A stretch of 64,000 nucleotides of DNA from Tetracentron sinense (taxonomy: Eukaryota > Streptophyta > Magnoliopsida > Trochodendrales > Trochodendraceae): NCBI GenBank assembly GCA_015143295.1, contig CM026553.1, positions 2,565,912 through 2,629,911 of the forward strand, given 5' to 3'. Positions 34,442 through 46,007 of this stretch are shown here, one piece after another; the first letter of the stretch is position 1, and the number at the start of each line of letters is the position of its first letter. Below the pieces are notes generated by a model, which searched no databases, had not been told where the DNA came from, and worked only from the letters and a program-made list of their open reading frames with translations. The position numbers and the translations under genes are program-made.

Positions 34442-34452
34442 CTATTTATAGC
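34442..34452 (-). promoter_or_regulatory. TATA box of LTR D
   Basis: Minus-strand GGCTATAAATAGC lies about 180 bp upstream of the predicted leader-intron donor. The 3' LTR copy has TACAAAT at the same place. Confidence 0.65.
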
Positions 34453-34499
34453 CCCAAGGGTTAAGAACCCAAAAAATGCGACTTTTTAAAAAAATCTTG

Positions 34500-34640
34500 G
34501 TGCACGTGCCATCGCTCGCACTATAGGTGCGATAGATCACACTAATACCCGAAAGAAGCTCCAAAACTCATCTGTATGCAATGAATCGCACTTGCTGTGA
34601 GATAGATTGCACTTGCTGTGCGATAGGTCGTAGTCCCTCG
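34500..34640 (-). repeat. Decayed GCGATCGATCGC repeat array in LTR D
   Basis: At least four imperfect copies of GTGCGATC(T/G)AT(C/T)GCAC-like palindromes. The partner array in the 3' LTR (27420-27510) has fewer copies, one of them perfect. Confidence 0.75.
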
Positions 34641-35151
34641 GATTTCGACTGGCTTTTCTCTGCTTTGATATTTTGACCATAACATTTGACTCGGTTATCG
34701 GATTTTGACGATTTAACTTGAGTTGGACTCTTCTTTAAAAGGAAAACAATTTTTTTTTTAATGGAAAAATCCTAACTCAGAGTTTTGATGGTCTAAAAGG
34801 GCTCTAAAGCTGACTGGTCTAGAATTTCAGCAGACAAAACATCGGAAAACTCACTTTTGACTTAGCTTAGACTCAAAATCTGGAAAAATATTAAACATGA
34901 ACCTTGAAGAGGGTTCTAATACCTTTCTAATGGTTCAAGAATCACTCGATTCTGATAAGTGGTGACAAAACTAGAGCTTCCTAACGTTGAGGGTTTGTTT
35001 AGGCATCCCTCTCCTTTACAACTTTGATTAAGACTTGATCGCTCCACACCAATTAGATATAGATACATAAGCATTAAAATATCAAAAAGACTATTATACC
35101 CATAATACTTGCAATAAAGGCATAGAAAAATATTCAGGTCTCTACAATACA

Positions 35152-35835
35152 GATGGATCTAGCAGTTATCGGGAGGGTGATATATCCGAGCGGTCATAAA
35201 GAACTTCCGTCAAACCCGAAGAGTGGTACTTTTGACAGGGTGAGAGATGAGGCTCTGAACCATATCTAATTGAATGCTGAGATGAACTGAATGTCTATAG
35301 TACTCCCAGAATCTGCAAGTATTCAATTGACCTGATGGGTTTTGATGCATAAGGTAATGATGAGTGTGTCATAATGCGGTCTAGCAACCTTCCTGAAATT
35401 CGGGTTGGTGTAGACTAGTTCTTGCTTCACTTGGACTTCCCAACTCGACTCTGCCTTGCAAACCTCATTTTTGTGTGAGATCTTTCTTGCCTTGGCTCGA
35501 CTCTCCTGATCCGGATTACATTATGGTGATGGCATGCGCTGAATCACGTTTATGGTTCCCGAAGGTGGGTAGTTGGGTCATCTTCTTGGTTTAATCTCAA
35601 ATTCACACCCTACGACCCATGGGTCGGGCTCCTACCTCCTTCACCTTCCTAACCGATGTACTGCTCGAGGTGTCCCACCCTCACCAACTCTTCCAAGAAA
35701 GCTCACATAGCTTTGCACTGGTTGGTGATGTGGCCCTTGCACCTATGAAAGGTGTAATACTCCGCAGATCAAGGGCCGTCAGTGATCGGGGGATGTCCTT
35801 AGGCCATCTGAATTAGGGCTTATTCTCAATTTCCC
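35152..35835 (-). pseudogene. Tat-lineage Ty3 gag-protease fragment
   Basis: Minus-strand reading gives a zinc-knuckle-like block at about 35765-35640 (TFHRCKGHITNQC, then FLEELVR and GHLEQYI) followed at about 35400-35200 by PHYDTLIITL and ILADSGSTIDI, the pattern of Tat/Retand protease regions (DSGS in place of DTG). Stops and shifts throughout. It lies between the chromovirus II 5' LTR and a copia-like 5' end, and neither of its own ends is visible. Confidence 0.65.
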
Positions 35836-36400
35836 TAAAAAGCACGTATGGACTAATCGTGAAATTGGTTTGCCTCCTGTGCTATTGTACAGGTCGCTTA
35901 TATTGGCCAACTCACTCATCTTGCCGTTGAGGACAAGCCAATTGTCCTTTGAGTGGTAATCTTTGGATTTGTGGACTTTCGAGATTTGTGCCAAAGTGAA
36001 GAACTTGATGCAAGGAGAAGATGTAGTAAGAGAATAAAAGTTAACTAATAAACTGAAAAAAAAAGGTTTTAAATCCGGTGGGCAGCAAGCGACGCCACCC
36101 GCCGGCAAAGGAAAAACAATCAAAATTAACTCAAATCAAGGTCCGATCGACCCGCTTTGATACCATGATAGAAAATAGATTTCTTGATTAACTTGGATGA
36201 TTTACATTTACCCTAAATAGGGTTTATATAGATTTAACAAGATGGACTTTTATGGAAAGTAAATCAACCTAATCTAATCATACCTAATCAAATCTAATCT
36301 ACCCTTGATTGATGCTAATCTAATATTGTGATAAAATACACTTGATGATGTAGTGTATCTCATTCACCTTATTACAATACTCTTCTATATTTTCTCATAC
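35836..36400 (-). mobile_element. Copia-like element 5' end: LTR, primer site and leader
   Basis: Minus-strand TGGTATCAAAGCGGGTC (36165-36149) is a tRNA-iMet primer site directly after an LTR end TTCTATCA (36166). A TATA-like TCTATATAAACCC lies 55-65 bases upstream (about 36220-36232). The leader continues to about 35836 and then joins unrelated Tat sequence. The LTR start is not certain (about 36400). Confidence 0.6.
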
Positions 36401-37659
36401 TCAAGGTCAATGATAAATCTATTTTAGGGTTATTATCTTTAAAAGAAATGTAATGTGGGCATGATGTTGATGAAATAGGCTTAATGACCAAGATTATTGT
36501 GATGTGATGTAATGCCATGAATGAAGATGTTCCATGTTTTAGGAATTTTCCAAGTAAATGATGATGTTAATATGTCTTGTATGAACATGTAGTGGATGTT
36601 TAAAGCTTTCCATATATATTATGATGCTCACAAGCACTCCACACACGCTACGTTTCCATAACCGAGGTTTTCTCATAAGCATGATATTTCAAGAATCATA
36701 AGAAAGGTTTTTCAAAGGAAAATTATAAGTAGAAGCATACGTGCATAAGCATTGACAAGGCCAAACTTTGCATTGGTATTTCTAAGATCGGTTACCTCAT
36801 GCTCACAAGGATCAAGTCTAAGATCTTGCATAAACTCCAAGAATCATAAGTCTCGCAAGGCTTCTAAGAACTCATAAGAAATGCATAAGTCTAAGATCGG
36901 TTACAAGGCTCATAAGTGCTCACAAGCTCTATGCATCATGTCTAAGATCTTGCATAAGTCTCCAAGGATCATAAGACTCGTAAGAACTCATAAGCTTACA
37001 AGGAACTCGTAAGAAATCATAAGCTCACAAAGAACTTGTAAGAACTTATAAGCATACAAGGAACTCATAAGAACTCATAAGGCATGTATAAGGTGTTTTG
37101 TTTTCCACGAAAGATAAGATTTGACTAAAGGTTTTCTATAATGGGTTTTAAGCATGAATTTTATGAATGGTATTCCTTTAAGTACTTGCATGCGATATTA
37201 TTGTCATTATAACATTGTTAGCTAGTAGATTGTGTTCGTTGAGTATTCCATGTTCAGCTGTACATTTTATGTCAGTAGGTCAATTCAATATCTGTGATCC
37301 CAGTCCGTGGGTCGGGGAGGACTACGACGAGGAGGAGCTGGTAGAAGCTCAACCAAAAGAGGATTGGAACTTGGATAGGTGGCCTTATCCTAAGTATTAT
37401 TGAGAGTGGGGGAGAGAGAGAGAGAGATTACATTGTATTTTGAGTGAGCGGGCATGTCCACTCTAGTTTTGAGTTATTATTGTACAAACTTGGAATACTA
37501 ATCATGTATAGAAAGTAAAAATTTAAGTTTACGCTTCCACACTATTCTACATTCCGCTATGTTATGCCTTGGGTATTTTACAAGATGGTTTGGTATCGAA
37601 TATAGCACATCACGAGCCAAGGTATCCCTAACTCCTAGGGGGTATTTTGGGTCGCAACA
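36400..37659 (+). repeat. LTR F, chromovirus type, 3' part
   Basis: It ends AACTCCTAGGGGGTATTTTGG followed by GTCGCAACA. Upstream are the acceptor block (GAGTATTCCATGTTCAGC...GTCAGTAGGT), the acidic frame, and an intron-like stretch with many CTCATAAG repeats (36780-37100). The LTR start is not recognisable, so the copy is probably truncated. Confidence 0.7.
37269..37403 (+). CDS. Conserved acidic LTR reading frame, LTR F copy
   Basis: A 44-codon frame from the ATG overlapping the acceptor: MSVG, FNICDPSPWVGEDYDEEE, and the end WNLDRWPYPKYY. It keeps both halves of the conserved peptide, the PWV-acid block and the LDRWPY tail. Confidence 0.45.
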   Translation: MSVGQFNICDPSPWVGEDYDEEELVEAQPKEDWNLDRWPYPKYY

Positions 37660-40600
37660 ATTTCATAGTTCTGGTACTAGTAAAAGCTCCTAAGAATGCT
37701 AGTATGTCTCTCCATTTTATAGTTCGGGTACTAGTAAAACTCATAAGACTCTAGTATGTCCGTCCATTCATAGTTCGGGTACTAGTTAATATATGTAATG
37801 CTAATATGTCCGTCCATTCATAGTGTTAGACATGTATGCCCACAAAGCCATTCCGGAATTGTATTAATCTATTTTTTAAATTAATAAATACATATTTTAC
37901 ATTCACACATTGTCTTCTACATTGGGTAATATATCGAAAGTATCTCATTGGATGAGACTACTTTGTCCCTTAGGTAACATTGTAGGAAAACCATCCAATT
38001 AGTTGATAATTGATTGCTAAGGAGATATGGTTTTTTCGGTTCCTTGTTGACCTAAAATTGTTCTAAGTTAATCAGGATACATTTGGACAATGTATTCCTA
38101 ATAACTTACACATTGTTAGTTCCATATGATGGAGTGATGAATCTCAATCACTGAGAGAAGAGTCTCTTGACTAAAATGTGGATATAAGTAAGAAGTACTT
38201 ATATTGCAACTAGATCGCTCAGTGGATACCCTTAGAAATATACTGTCTTTATATTTAGGGTAGTCCATTTGACAGATTGTCCTTAACCTGAGAGGTCAAC
38301 ATCTTCTCTAGTATTTGCCTATGTAGCTTTGATGTAGCCAATCGTCAATGTCCAACACACCGGACTAAATACGGGCTCGTTGGGTTATGTACACTGTACT
38401 GGAAGAAGTGTGTGTACGCTCGACAAGGATTTCACTACTCTTACAGAGTAAATAATATTGAGTTGATACTTGTCAAAACCGGACTTGAAAAACCCAGCGC
38501 TGGTATTTATTGATGAAATGGTTTTATCGAGGAATTTATTTTCTTTATAAAAGAAATGTAATAATAATTATTATTTCTTTTAAAGAATTTTAAAATGTTT
38601 TTGCAAGTCCAAGTTTGACTAAAAGTATCAAAGAGAATGGGTTCTCAATATAAGCCAAGGATTAAAGATAGTATTAGATATTGTCCCGTAAGCTTATAAC
38701 AATATTGGAAGTGGAGGGACTGATCTGTAAACAAATCTTGAGATAGAAATACCTGCAAGTAATTCTCTATTTTCTGGAGGTGAATCACATTGTGTTAATG
38801 GACATTAATTGTGATTGGTGGAAGTCCAGGGATATAGATAAAATTCTATAATCCTAATGGAGTGTAGGAAAGGTGTTTCCTAGTAATAATACTTTAACTA
38901 AAAGGTTGAGTACTTGGTCCCACAATTGGAAATAAGAGATCCTTTTAGATCCCACACACAAGGACTTTCTTAAAGTATTTAATTTAATGATTTATTAAAT
39001 TAATTAATTTCTCTAAGAAATCACTATATGGTATAGTGAAGCTCTAAAAGGTGGAATCACATTAAATGTGAAAAACCAAATGGGGAGGACCCATTGAGAA
39101 ATTTGATAGAAGATCAAATAAGAGACCAAAATGGGTTTGGAACCCATGGGGGCGTGTGGAGTGGGGCCCACCTAGGGTGGGACGTCCACTTCAAGGAGGA
39201 TAATGTTATTGTTTAATTTTTAATTAGTTTCTAATTAATAACTCCTTATGAGATAAGGTTGGTTAGTTAGTTAGTAATTAAAGATTCCCTAATTGTTAGG
39301 GATTCCAATAGTTTGTTACTAATCATTAATTAGTTAGTTATTAATTAAAAAGATTCCTTATTGGATAAGGATTTGGTTAGTTAGTTACTAATGGATAAAA
39401 TTAGTTTCTATTTTGATTAATCCTAATTAATCAAAGGAGAAATCAAAAAGGAAACAAATGAGAAATCCTTATTGGATAAGGATTAGGAGATTTGGGTTGC
39501 AAGCAACCCAAGTAAACTCCTATATATAGAGGTGTACGGTCACTTTAGTGGAGACAAGAAAAATTTCCAGAATTTTCAAGATTTGGAAATCCCTCTCCTC
39601 CCTCATTATCTCTCACGCCCAAGCCTCCCTTCTCCCTAAGGTGTACGGTCACACCTTCTCCCCTTTTATTCTTCCTTTTGTTTTCTAGTTTGAAAATAAA
39701 AAAGAGGAATTTCAAGGTTCTTGAAGATCAAGATTAGATCTTTTATTCAAGATTCCTAGAGCTGGATTTTGGAAGGGCCATTAGTTTCCATTAGAGAAAG
39801 CTTTAAAGAAAAAGAAGGTCCGTGTGGATTGCGAAGGAGACTTGGCACTTGTGAAGTTTTGCCGGTATTGCTATTATCGTGGATTTGTGTTAACAATTTC
39901 AAAGTCGCAAAGGTATTGTGATTTTAACTCTCATTGAATAAAATCAATTAGAATCTTAGTCAGATCTTGGGATTCGATGTATGCCCCCCAAGAACTATTT
40001 TTCTAAAATTAAAAAGAGGCATTCTTTCACATAGTTCGGGTATTAGTAAAGTATGTATGAAACTTGTATGTCCGTCCATTCATAGTTCGGGTACTAGTTA
40101 AGTATGTGCAATGAAGAATGCTATGCATGTTCGTCTAGTTTATAGTTCGGATGCTAGCCAAATGAAATAAGTGAACTAAGACTTTCATAAGATGCTCATA
40201 AGGAACTCATAAGATGGGACTCATAAGAAGTATAAGGGATTCACCAGACTCATAAGACTAATAAGGAACTCATAAGTCTACAAAGGTGCTCATAAGCTAA
40301 GTCTCATAAGATGCTTATACTCTAAAACTGGTAAGATGCTCATAAGCCAAAATCTCATAAGGAATCTCATAAGGAACTCATAAGGAACTCATACGATATC
40401 CAAATACATTATGATTCAAATTATGCACTTGATAATTGAATATGGTTTCCACACTCTGATTATGCATGTGATATGATGAACTGTACCCAATATGACATGT
40501 AAATGTTTTATAACATTTTTAGTTAGTAGTTTGTATACGCTGAGTATTCAATGCTCAACCTTACATTTTATGTCGGTAGCTACACAGGTAGATACACGCG

Positions 40601-40967
40601 CTCCAAAACCATAAGTCGATGAGATATATGTCGAGAAGCTGATAGGCAGTTATCATGAGGATGATAGGGACCTTGATAGGTGGCCCTATTGACGAGTTGA
40701 TGAGAGGGAGGGACATGTATTTTGGGCCTTCATTTTGGGATTTTTGTATCGATTGAGCTGGTAACTCAAGCAAAAGATCTGATGTACGTTTTTAGTATTT
40801 GATTTAGCCCTTAGTCTGATTCTTGTACTTGGAATACAATTGATATAAAATGAGAAATTTTCAGGTTCACTATTTAGATTGCCTTATATTCTCTTTATAG
40901 GTTGGTTTGAATGTAAGTCACGATGCCAAAGTCTCATAACTCCTGAGTGGGATTTTGGGTCGTGACA
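37660..40967 (+). mobile_element. LTR G, chromovirus type, interrupted by a solo LTR
   Basis: 37660-37823 continues at 40030. Both sides carry a tandem repeat of CATAGTTCGGGTACTAGT (units about 51-65 bp), followed by CTCATAAG repeats, an acceptor block (GAGTATTCAATGCTCAACC, about 40542), a broken acidic frame (PWV changed to P plus stop, but RDLDRWPY kept at about 40665-40690), and the terminus GGGTCGTGACA at 40967. The start is lost or hidden by LTR F. Confidence 0.7.
37824..40029 (+). mobile_element. Copia-like solo LTR (2206 bp) with target duplication
   Basis: It starts TGTTAGACATG and ends GGCATTCTTTCA, flanked by CATAG at 37819-37823 and 40030-40034. It is the same family, in opposite orientation, as the LTR at 24898-26207. 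There is no internal sequence, so it arose by LTR-LTR recombination. Confidence 0.95.
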
Positions 40968-41592
40968 TCTCACAAGCACATTCACAAGAATTATCATGTT
41001 ATATGTCATTGGAGAATATCATGTTACATATATTGTCAAAACATCTTACATGCATTGATCCATATGGATATCAGAATTTACATGAATATGCACATGTCTA
41101 CACAAGTCATGAGTCTCAACATGCCATGAATGATGATTATATGTGTACATGTTTCCGCACCATGAATTGTAAGATATGTTTATTTATGATACATCATGAC
41201 CATAATCACATGATATGATATTTAGCTAGACTTTATATACACTGAGTGTTTTCAATGCTTAGTCGAATTGTTACTATCGGTGGGTTCATGAGGATTTGAC
41301 ATCTGCGCTCCGGGACCTTGGATTGAGGAAGAGTATCCCGAAGAACAAGAAGGTGACTATCAGGAGGGACATATTGATTTGGACCACTATCCGTATTATT
41401 GATCCATTAGTTAGTTAATTGTTTTTATTTTAGTTCTGAAAGAGTTGTGAAAGGGTAATTTTAAAGTTGATGTTGCTTAGGATTAAATTTTGTAATTGGG
41501 ATCATTGGATTATTCCGTTAGTTGGTCAACAATTGCAATAGTTTATATTGATTACGGAATTATAATTAATTCTAAGGAGAAATTTCGAGACA
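40968..41592 (+). repeat. LTR H remnant, chromovirus type
   Basis: After LTR G ends, sequence continues with an acceptor-like block (GAGTGTTTTCAATGCTTAGTC, split here: the last base overlaps the next word), then an acidic frame (FDICAPGPWIEEEY, ending DLDHYPYY at 41402) without an in-frame ATG, and a very decayed terminus (TTCTAAGGAGAAATTTCGAG) at about 41590. It is the oldest of the three nested LTR ends. Confidence 0.6.
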
Positions 41593-43155
41593 CACTTCTT
41601 AGCATGCCTTTTATGTTTTAAGTCTCAGCAAACCAATGAGCCAGAATTCATAGGAATTAGGGCATTCAAAGAGCGGATCAATTAAAATTCTAAACTAATT
41701 GAAACCCTCAATTCTTGTGGATAAAGCAAAGAATCACTTCAACAATATACATACATATTCATCATAGATTATCCTAACACTAGCCCTAACACTTTCCTTT
41801 CCTAATTTTTTATTTATTAGTATTTTCAATTCATGCTTTTAAGTCCTATAGGTTTCATTTTAGTTTATGCAGTCTCTTACTAGCCTGCCTTATTAGGCTC
41901 AAAGTAGACAAGAGAAGAAAGAGAGAGGAAAAGAAGCTTCCTCATTGTACTTTATCTGTTAAGAGAAATTTTTTACTAAACCCAAAGCCGTAAAATGAGT
42001 GAGCAAACAGAATCCAATGTGCTTGTTCTCGGATGCAAATGATTTTCTATGGAAGAAGGAGCCTAATTAAATATTTATCTTATTATTTAGCTTCCCCGAC
42101 AAGTTCCCTCGTAGGACTGCGTTGTATTGCCCTCCACTTTAGGTTCTTTTTTTTTCCCTCATGTAATCTCTCTCTCTCTCTGGAACTTTTTTGCCAACTT
42201 GCACCCTCTAAATTTTCCCTGGGACCAATAAAGGGGGGTGCATTACCATCTTTTCTCCGCGACAAAAGAAACCCACCCCTCTTCATAGATAGCCAATCTA
42301 GCCCCCCCTTTTGTATTATTATTCTTCATCAAAGTAATCAGTTACCCATCAAATAATGAGTCCTTGATAAAGTCCTGAGCCTGCAGTCCATATTGATCAG
42401 ATGCATCTACTTCTTTGGAGCCTGGACAATCACAGAAAAATATGGAAAGCTGCCCACAAAACCATATATAGATTGGATGGTCATGATTTTATCGTAGGAG
42501 ATGATCTAGGAGGGACCTAGGTGTACCTTCCTTAGGGTCTACACTATACGTACCCTGTCTTCAACTTTTTCTATTGCACAAAGAATATAGTATCTGCTTA
42601 AAAAAAGGTAAAGGAATGGGATATAAATACCCTGTGTCAGCTTCTCTCCAGGGAAATTCTACTACATTCAAGAAAAAGTAGCTTCTACCAATCTCCCTCA
42701 CTCAATCCCTAAAGAGGGCTTTGAATTTTGAAACATTATAGGGTATACAGTTTAATGTGTTTCACAAAACCCTAGATCTTTTGCACTGTTGAGGATAATG
42801 GTTTCTTCATTCCCCAATGTTTTTGTTTGTAATGATGGGAGTAACTAACCTGGCGCAACTAGCTTAAAAGCAACTTCCCGAAAAAGGTTACTGCATTAGT
42901 GAGAGTAACCTAAAGAAACAACAACAAAATCCACATGAAGAAACTGAGATTTCCTAAATTTAAAGTGCATGTCTTTCTTTTTTCTAGATAGATTTCCATA
43001 TCATGAGCTATGAGATCCATGACTCTAGGGAGTATCTAGAGGTGTCAGATAACATAATAAACTATTAAATGTATTTGTAAAAACAGCTTAACTTGACATT
43101 TACCATGCATGGTAGTCTTTCATACTTGAAAGGTAACCCTAATATTCATGTTTTG
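41593..43155. other. Intergenic, no recognised feature
   Basis: AT-rich sequence downstream of the MYB-CC gene. It contains a short (CT)n run near 42168-42182 and chance open frames (42033-42356). No transposon termini or protein similarity seen. Confidence 0.5.
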
Positions 43156-44950
43156 TCATCTAATAACTGATGCCCCTATTCTATTATGAAGCTTCATTTT
43201 AATACAATCATGAATTAAGGCACCGCTCTGGATCATGATATTAACTCTATCCTCCAGGAGTGATTGATGCTCAATCTTCGTGAGGATGGACCTTTCAAGT
43301 TTGGCTGATTCCTCAAATTTATTTCTGCCAATATCATCACTTGAGAGGATTGGCTTTGTTTCATAAACATTTGACATAATATCACTCATAATATCAACTG
43401 TCGAGCTTACAATTTGAAGCTGATAGCTAGCCTTTGAAAGCATACTCTTGAGAGTCTAAACATGGTGCTACTGTTCCCAGTTCTTGTAGTGAAGATCACT
43501 GGATCAAATTAAAGAGCTCGTGCTGCTACCACTATACGGGCTAGGCCTCTTCTTTCCTAAGAAACTGTTGTCACTGGTCATCAAATACCCATCAAAGGAT
43601 GATCTGCCCATTAGTGAAGGTTGCATCTCGAGTTGCTCTTCTCTGTATATGTGCATTTCTTGTTGGGATGGAACGTTCATGGCTCCCATGTGGACGCCTC
43701 CATGGTCACCGACACCCTTGTAGCTTTCCGAGGTCATGTTTTCACAAGAAAGCGTTTGGCATGCTTTCTCCAGTATAGTTCGCATATACTTTCCTTGAGC
43801 CTCAATCCTCAACTGAAGGTGTCTTTGTACCTTTCATTACAAGACCCGAAAAGGATTTAGCCAAAATTTGCTGAACCATGTAGTTGTGTGGGAACGAGAA
43901 AATTAGTGATGTGCTTACCTCTAATTGTTCATGCAATCTCCTTTGTACTTCCATTTGCATCCTAAGTGCTTCGTTGATGTGTACGCTCCTGCTAAAGCAT
44001 CAAATATACCAACCAACATGAGTATAATTACCATTGTTAAAAATTCGGAAATTGATCCTAATTTTGAATAACACAAGCCTTTATGATCAATCTGAACCAA
44101 TCTACAAATGGTTGCAGCAATGGAAGATTGTGGTAATTACGTACTCATTCATGCTGCGACCCATTATCCCGGATGAAGAAGCAGCATTCCTTTGAAGATC
44201 TAATGCCGAAGCTGCCATGAAAATTGAATTAGAAAATACCAACTGATATTAACTAAGCGAGAGAGAGAGAGAGAGAGAAGAAAGGAAGAAGGGCGTATAG
44301 CAACACTTATAAGAATAATAACCTCTCTCACCATCTATAACTGAGTGATCATTGAATTCCTTATGTGGTTGCTTCCCGAGCCTGAATTTCTATCCAAAAA
44401 AGAAAAGGAAACACGACCGGATCGGAGATGGAAAGCATTATTACAGTGCAGATAGAAAAACAAAACACATGAAACTTTTTTTTTTTGGAAGGTAAGCTGC
44501 GGTTAGGCAGACCCCTACCAGAGAAACATAGGCGGGAATCAATCCCAGCTCCCTGGTACGACGCCAAGGGACTTTACCAACTAAGCTAGCTGAAACTTTG
44601 GTTCTATACATACCTGAAGATGGCTCTTAAGATGGTAAAGAGTGAGCCCCTTGACATTCATAACTCTCATGATGGACTTTGGTGTGGCCTCTACAAATTT
44701 GGACAGAAAAAAATCATAAATGATAAAGAAAAGAGATCATGAAGACATGAATTATGATTATGAGAGTGTTAGAATGGTAAGTACTATCTGGTCCTCCGAG
44801 CTGAGTGACGGCATCAACGAATCGATCATGAAGCTCAACAGTCCATCGGAGGCGAGGCTTTGGGTCAGTCGTGAGGACAAGCCCAGAATCCCCTTGAACA
44901 CACATAGGTCTATCATGTGAATCCATATTAAGCTTCTTGGGATGGAACAT
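43156..44950 (-). pseudogene. APL: APL-like MYB-CC transcription factor gene, C-terminal exon broken
   Basis: Six exons: 44950-44785, 44690-44614, 44389-44323, 44211-44145, 43988-43919 and 43830 downward, all with GT-AG introns and matching phases. Exon 1 starts MFHPKK and holds LVLTTDPKPRLRWTVELH; exon 2 completes the MYB domain with SIMRVMNVKGLTLYHLKSHL; exon 3 has KFRLGKQPHKEF; exon 5 holds the MYB-CC coiled coil (MQMEVQRRLHEQLE). This order fits the APL/PHR-like family of phloem-identity and phosphate-response regulators that bind DNA as dimers. In exon 6 the reading stops at SSLI (stop at 43504-43506, where relatives have Trp), and further C-terminal sequence continues in shifted frames (LQELG near 43480, then LQIVSSTVD near 43410). 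The DNA-binding and dimerisation parts are intact, so a truncated protein of about 250 residues is still possible. Confidence 0.85.
44479..44590 (-). mobile_element. Au-type SINE in intron 2 of the APL-like gene
   Basis: On the minus strand it has a tRNA-like head with A box (GCTAGCTTAGTTGGTAAAG) and B box (GGATTGATTCCC), then GGTAGGGGTCTGCCTAACCG and an A-run. It is flanked by TGAAACTTT at 44470-44478 and 44591-44599. The pattern matches plant Au SINEs. The right flank is 15 bp from the exon 2 donor. Confidence 0.85.
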
Positions 44951-45147
44951 TCTATCTCAGCTGCTCCTAGCTCTAGAATAGGAAAAGATTCAGGAACAAA
45001 AGGGACGGATATGGGAGGAATAGGGTGAGTTCTTAAAGGAGAGAATGGCTTGGTTTCTCTAGTAGAACGTATGGGTCATGCCAACCATGTAAGAAAAATA
45101 TAGAAGATAGGAAATTAAAGCTCACCGACTCCATTATGCAGACCCTA
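44951..45147 (-). promoter_or_regulatory. Upstream region of the APL-like gene
   Basis: Sequence between the start codon and the MITE at 45148. No clear TATA box. A 5' intron is possible. It is short because a MITE lies close upstream. Confidence 0.3.
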
Positions 45148-45394
45148 CGGCTTTGGATTCTCTCTGGCCGTGCCACTCGGGCCACCACAAATGAAGCGAC
45201 AAGTGGAGGGAGAAGTCATTTCATGGGCTCATTTATTTGACACATGATAATAAAATGGTGAGATAAAATGAGTGATATATTAAATGGGGAGAAGTCCAAA
45301 ATAGGGGAAAATTAAATGACTTCTCCCTCCTCTTGTCGCTTCAATGTGGTGGCCCGAGAGCATCTCTCTGGCACGGGCAGAGAGAATCCGAAGC
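45148..45394. mobile_element. MITE, probably Mutator type, 247 bp
   Basis: Long inverted repeats of about 75-85 bp (GGCTTTGGATTCTCTCTGG at the left, its complement at the right, continuing through GAAGCGACAAG and GGAGGGAGAAGTCATTT). The flanks CAGACCCTA (45139-45147) and CAGACCTTA (45395-45403) are a 9-bp duplication with one change, as expected for Mutator-like elements. Confidence 0.85.
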
Positions 45395-45632
45395 CAGACC
45401 TTACTTTTCCTGAAGATTCTCTCTTTCTCTCTCTTAGAAGTTAGAAAAATATATCCCTGCAATGTGGAGATGGAGAGTGTGATTGTTCTGCTAGAGAGAG
45501 ATTATATCTTTGTAGTTTTATTCTTCTATCATGGGAAGCTTTTCAGTAATAGGAAATGAGAGAGACCCTCATGCAATCATATTGGGCAAGGTGTTAAACC
45601 TTATCTTCCTTTGACTGAAACATATTCTCAAG

Positions 45633-45998
45633 GCTCAGGATCCTCTCGAGTTCGAACTACTAGAGGTTGCCACGTGTCTTATTTGACACTCCTTAACCAT
45701 GGATAAGGTTCACCCACCCCTAGGGTTCACGCATCCATCCTTGGTTTTTTTTTTTTAATATTAATTCTTTTTTTTAATTAAAAACTTTTTTTAATATTAA
45801 AAAAATTCTGAAAACAGTTTTTTTAATTAAAAAAATAATAATTAATATAAAAAAAAAAAACCAAGGATGGGTGGGTGAACCCTAGGGCTGGGTGAACCTT
45901 ACCCATGGTTAAGGGGTGTCAAATGAGACATGTGGCGACCTATAGGGGTTCGAACTCGAGAGATTCTCTCGAGTTCAACTTGAGAGAATCCTGTGCCT
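45633..45998. mobile_element. MITE copy 1 of a tandem pair, long inverted repeats
   Basis: Inverted repeats of over 100 bp (AGGATCCTCTCGAGTTCGAA, ... GGTTCACCCACCC, ... CATCCTTGG) enclose an A/T-rich centre. An extra ACTCGAGAGATTCTCTCGAG palindrome lies near the right end. It is flanked by ATTCTCAAG (45624-45632) and ATTCTCAAA (45999-46007). Confidence 0.85.
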
Positions 45999-46007
45999 AT
46001 TCTCAAA

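Larger units (their letters stand above)
26208..35146 (-). mobile_element. Chromovirus II (family D, Tekay/Del type), near complete but inactive
   Basis: On the minus strand: 5' LTR 35146-32820, primer site 32815-32798, gag, protease, RT, RNase H, integrase with chromodomain, purine tract 28047-28032, and a 3' LTR 28031-26208 missing its last ~490 bp. The two LTRs are clearly related but differ at many positions, so the copy is older than element B. Many frameshifts and stops. ATACA follows at 35147; the left flank is deleted so no duplication can be checked. Confidence 0.9.
32820..35146 (-). repeat. 5' LTR of chromovirus II (2327 bp)
   Basis: It starts TGTAGAGACC and ends GGGGTTGTTACA (minus strand). 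In order: conserved upstream block (about 34735-34650), decayed GCGATCGATCGC-type repeats (34640-34500), TATA box (about 34447), short first exon, predicted intron (34258-33207), acidic frame (33213-33091), and the end. Confidence 0.9.

Noticed and set aside
42033..42356. 107-codon plus-strand frame downstream of the APL-like gene
   Set aside because: Low-complexity CT-rich stretch, open also on the other strand, no recognisable domain.
44500..44590. A tRNA gene, because of A- and B-box-like motifs
   Set aside because: The sequence does not fold as a full cloverleaf, has a 3' A-run and flanking duplications, and fits an Au SINE.
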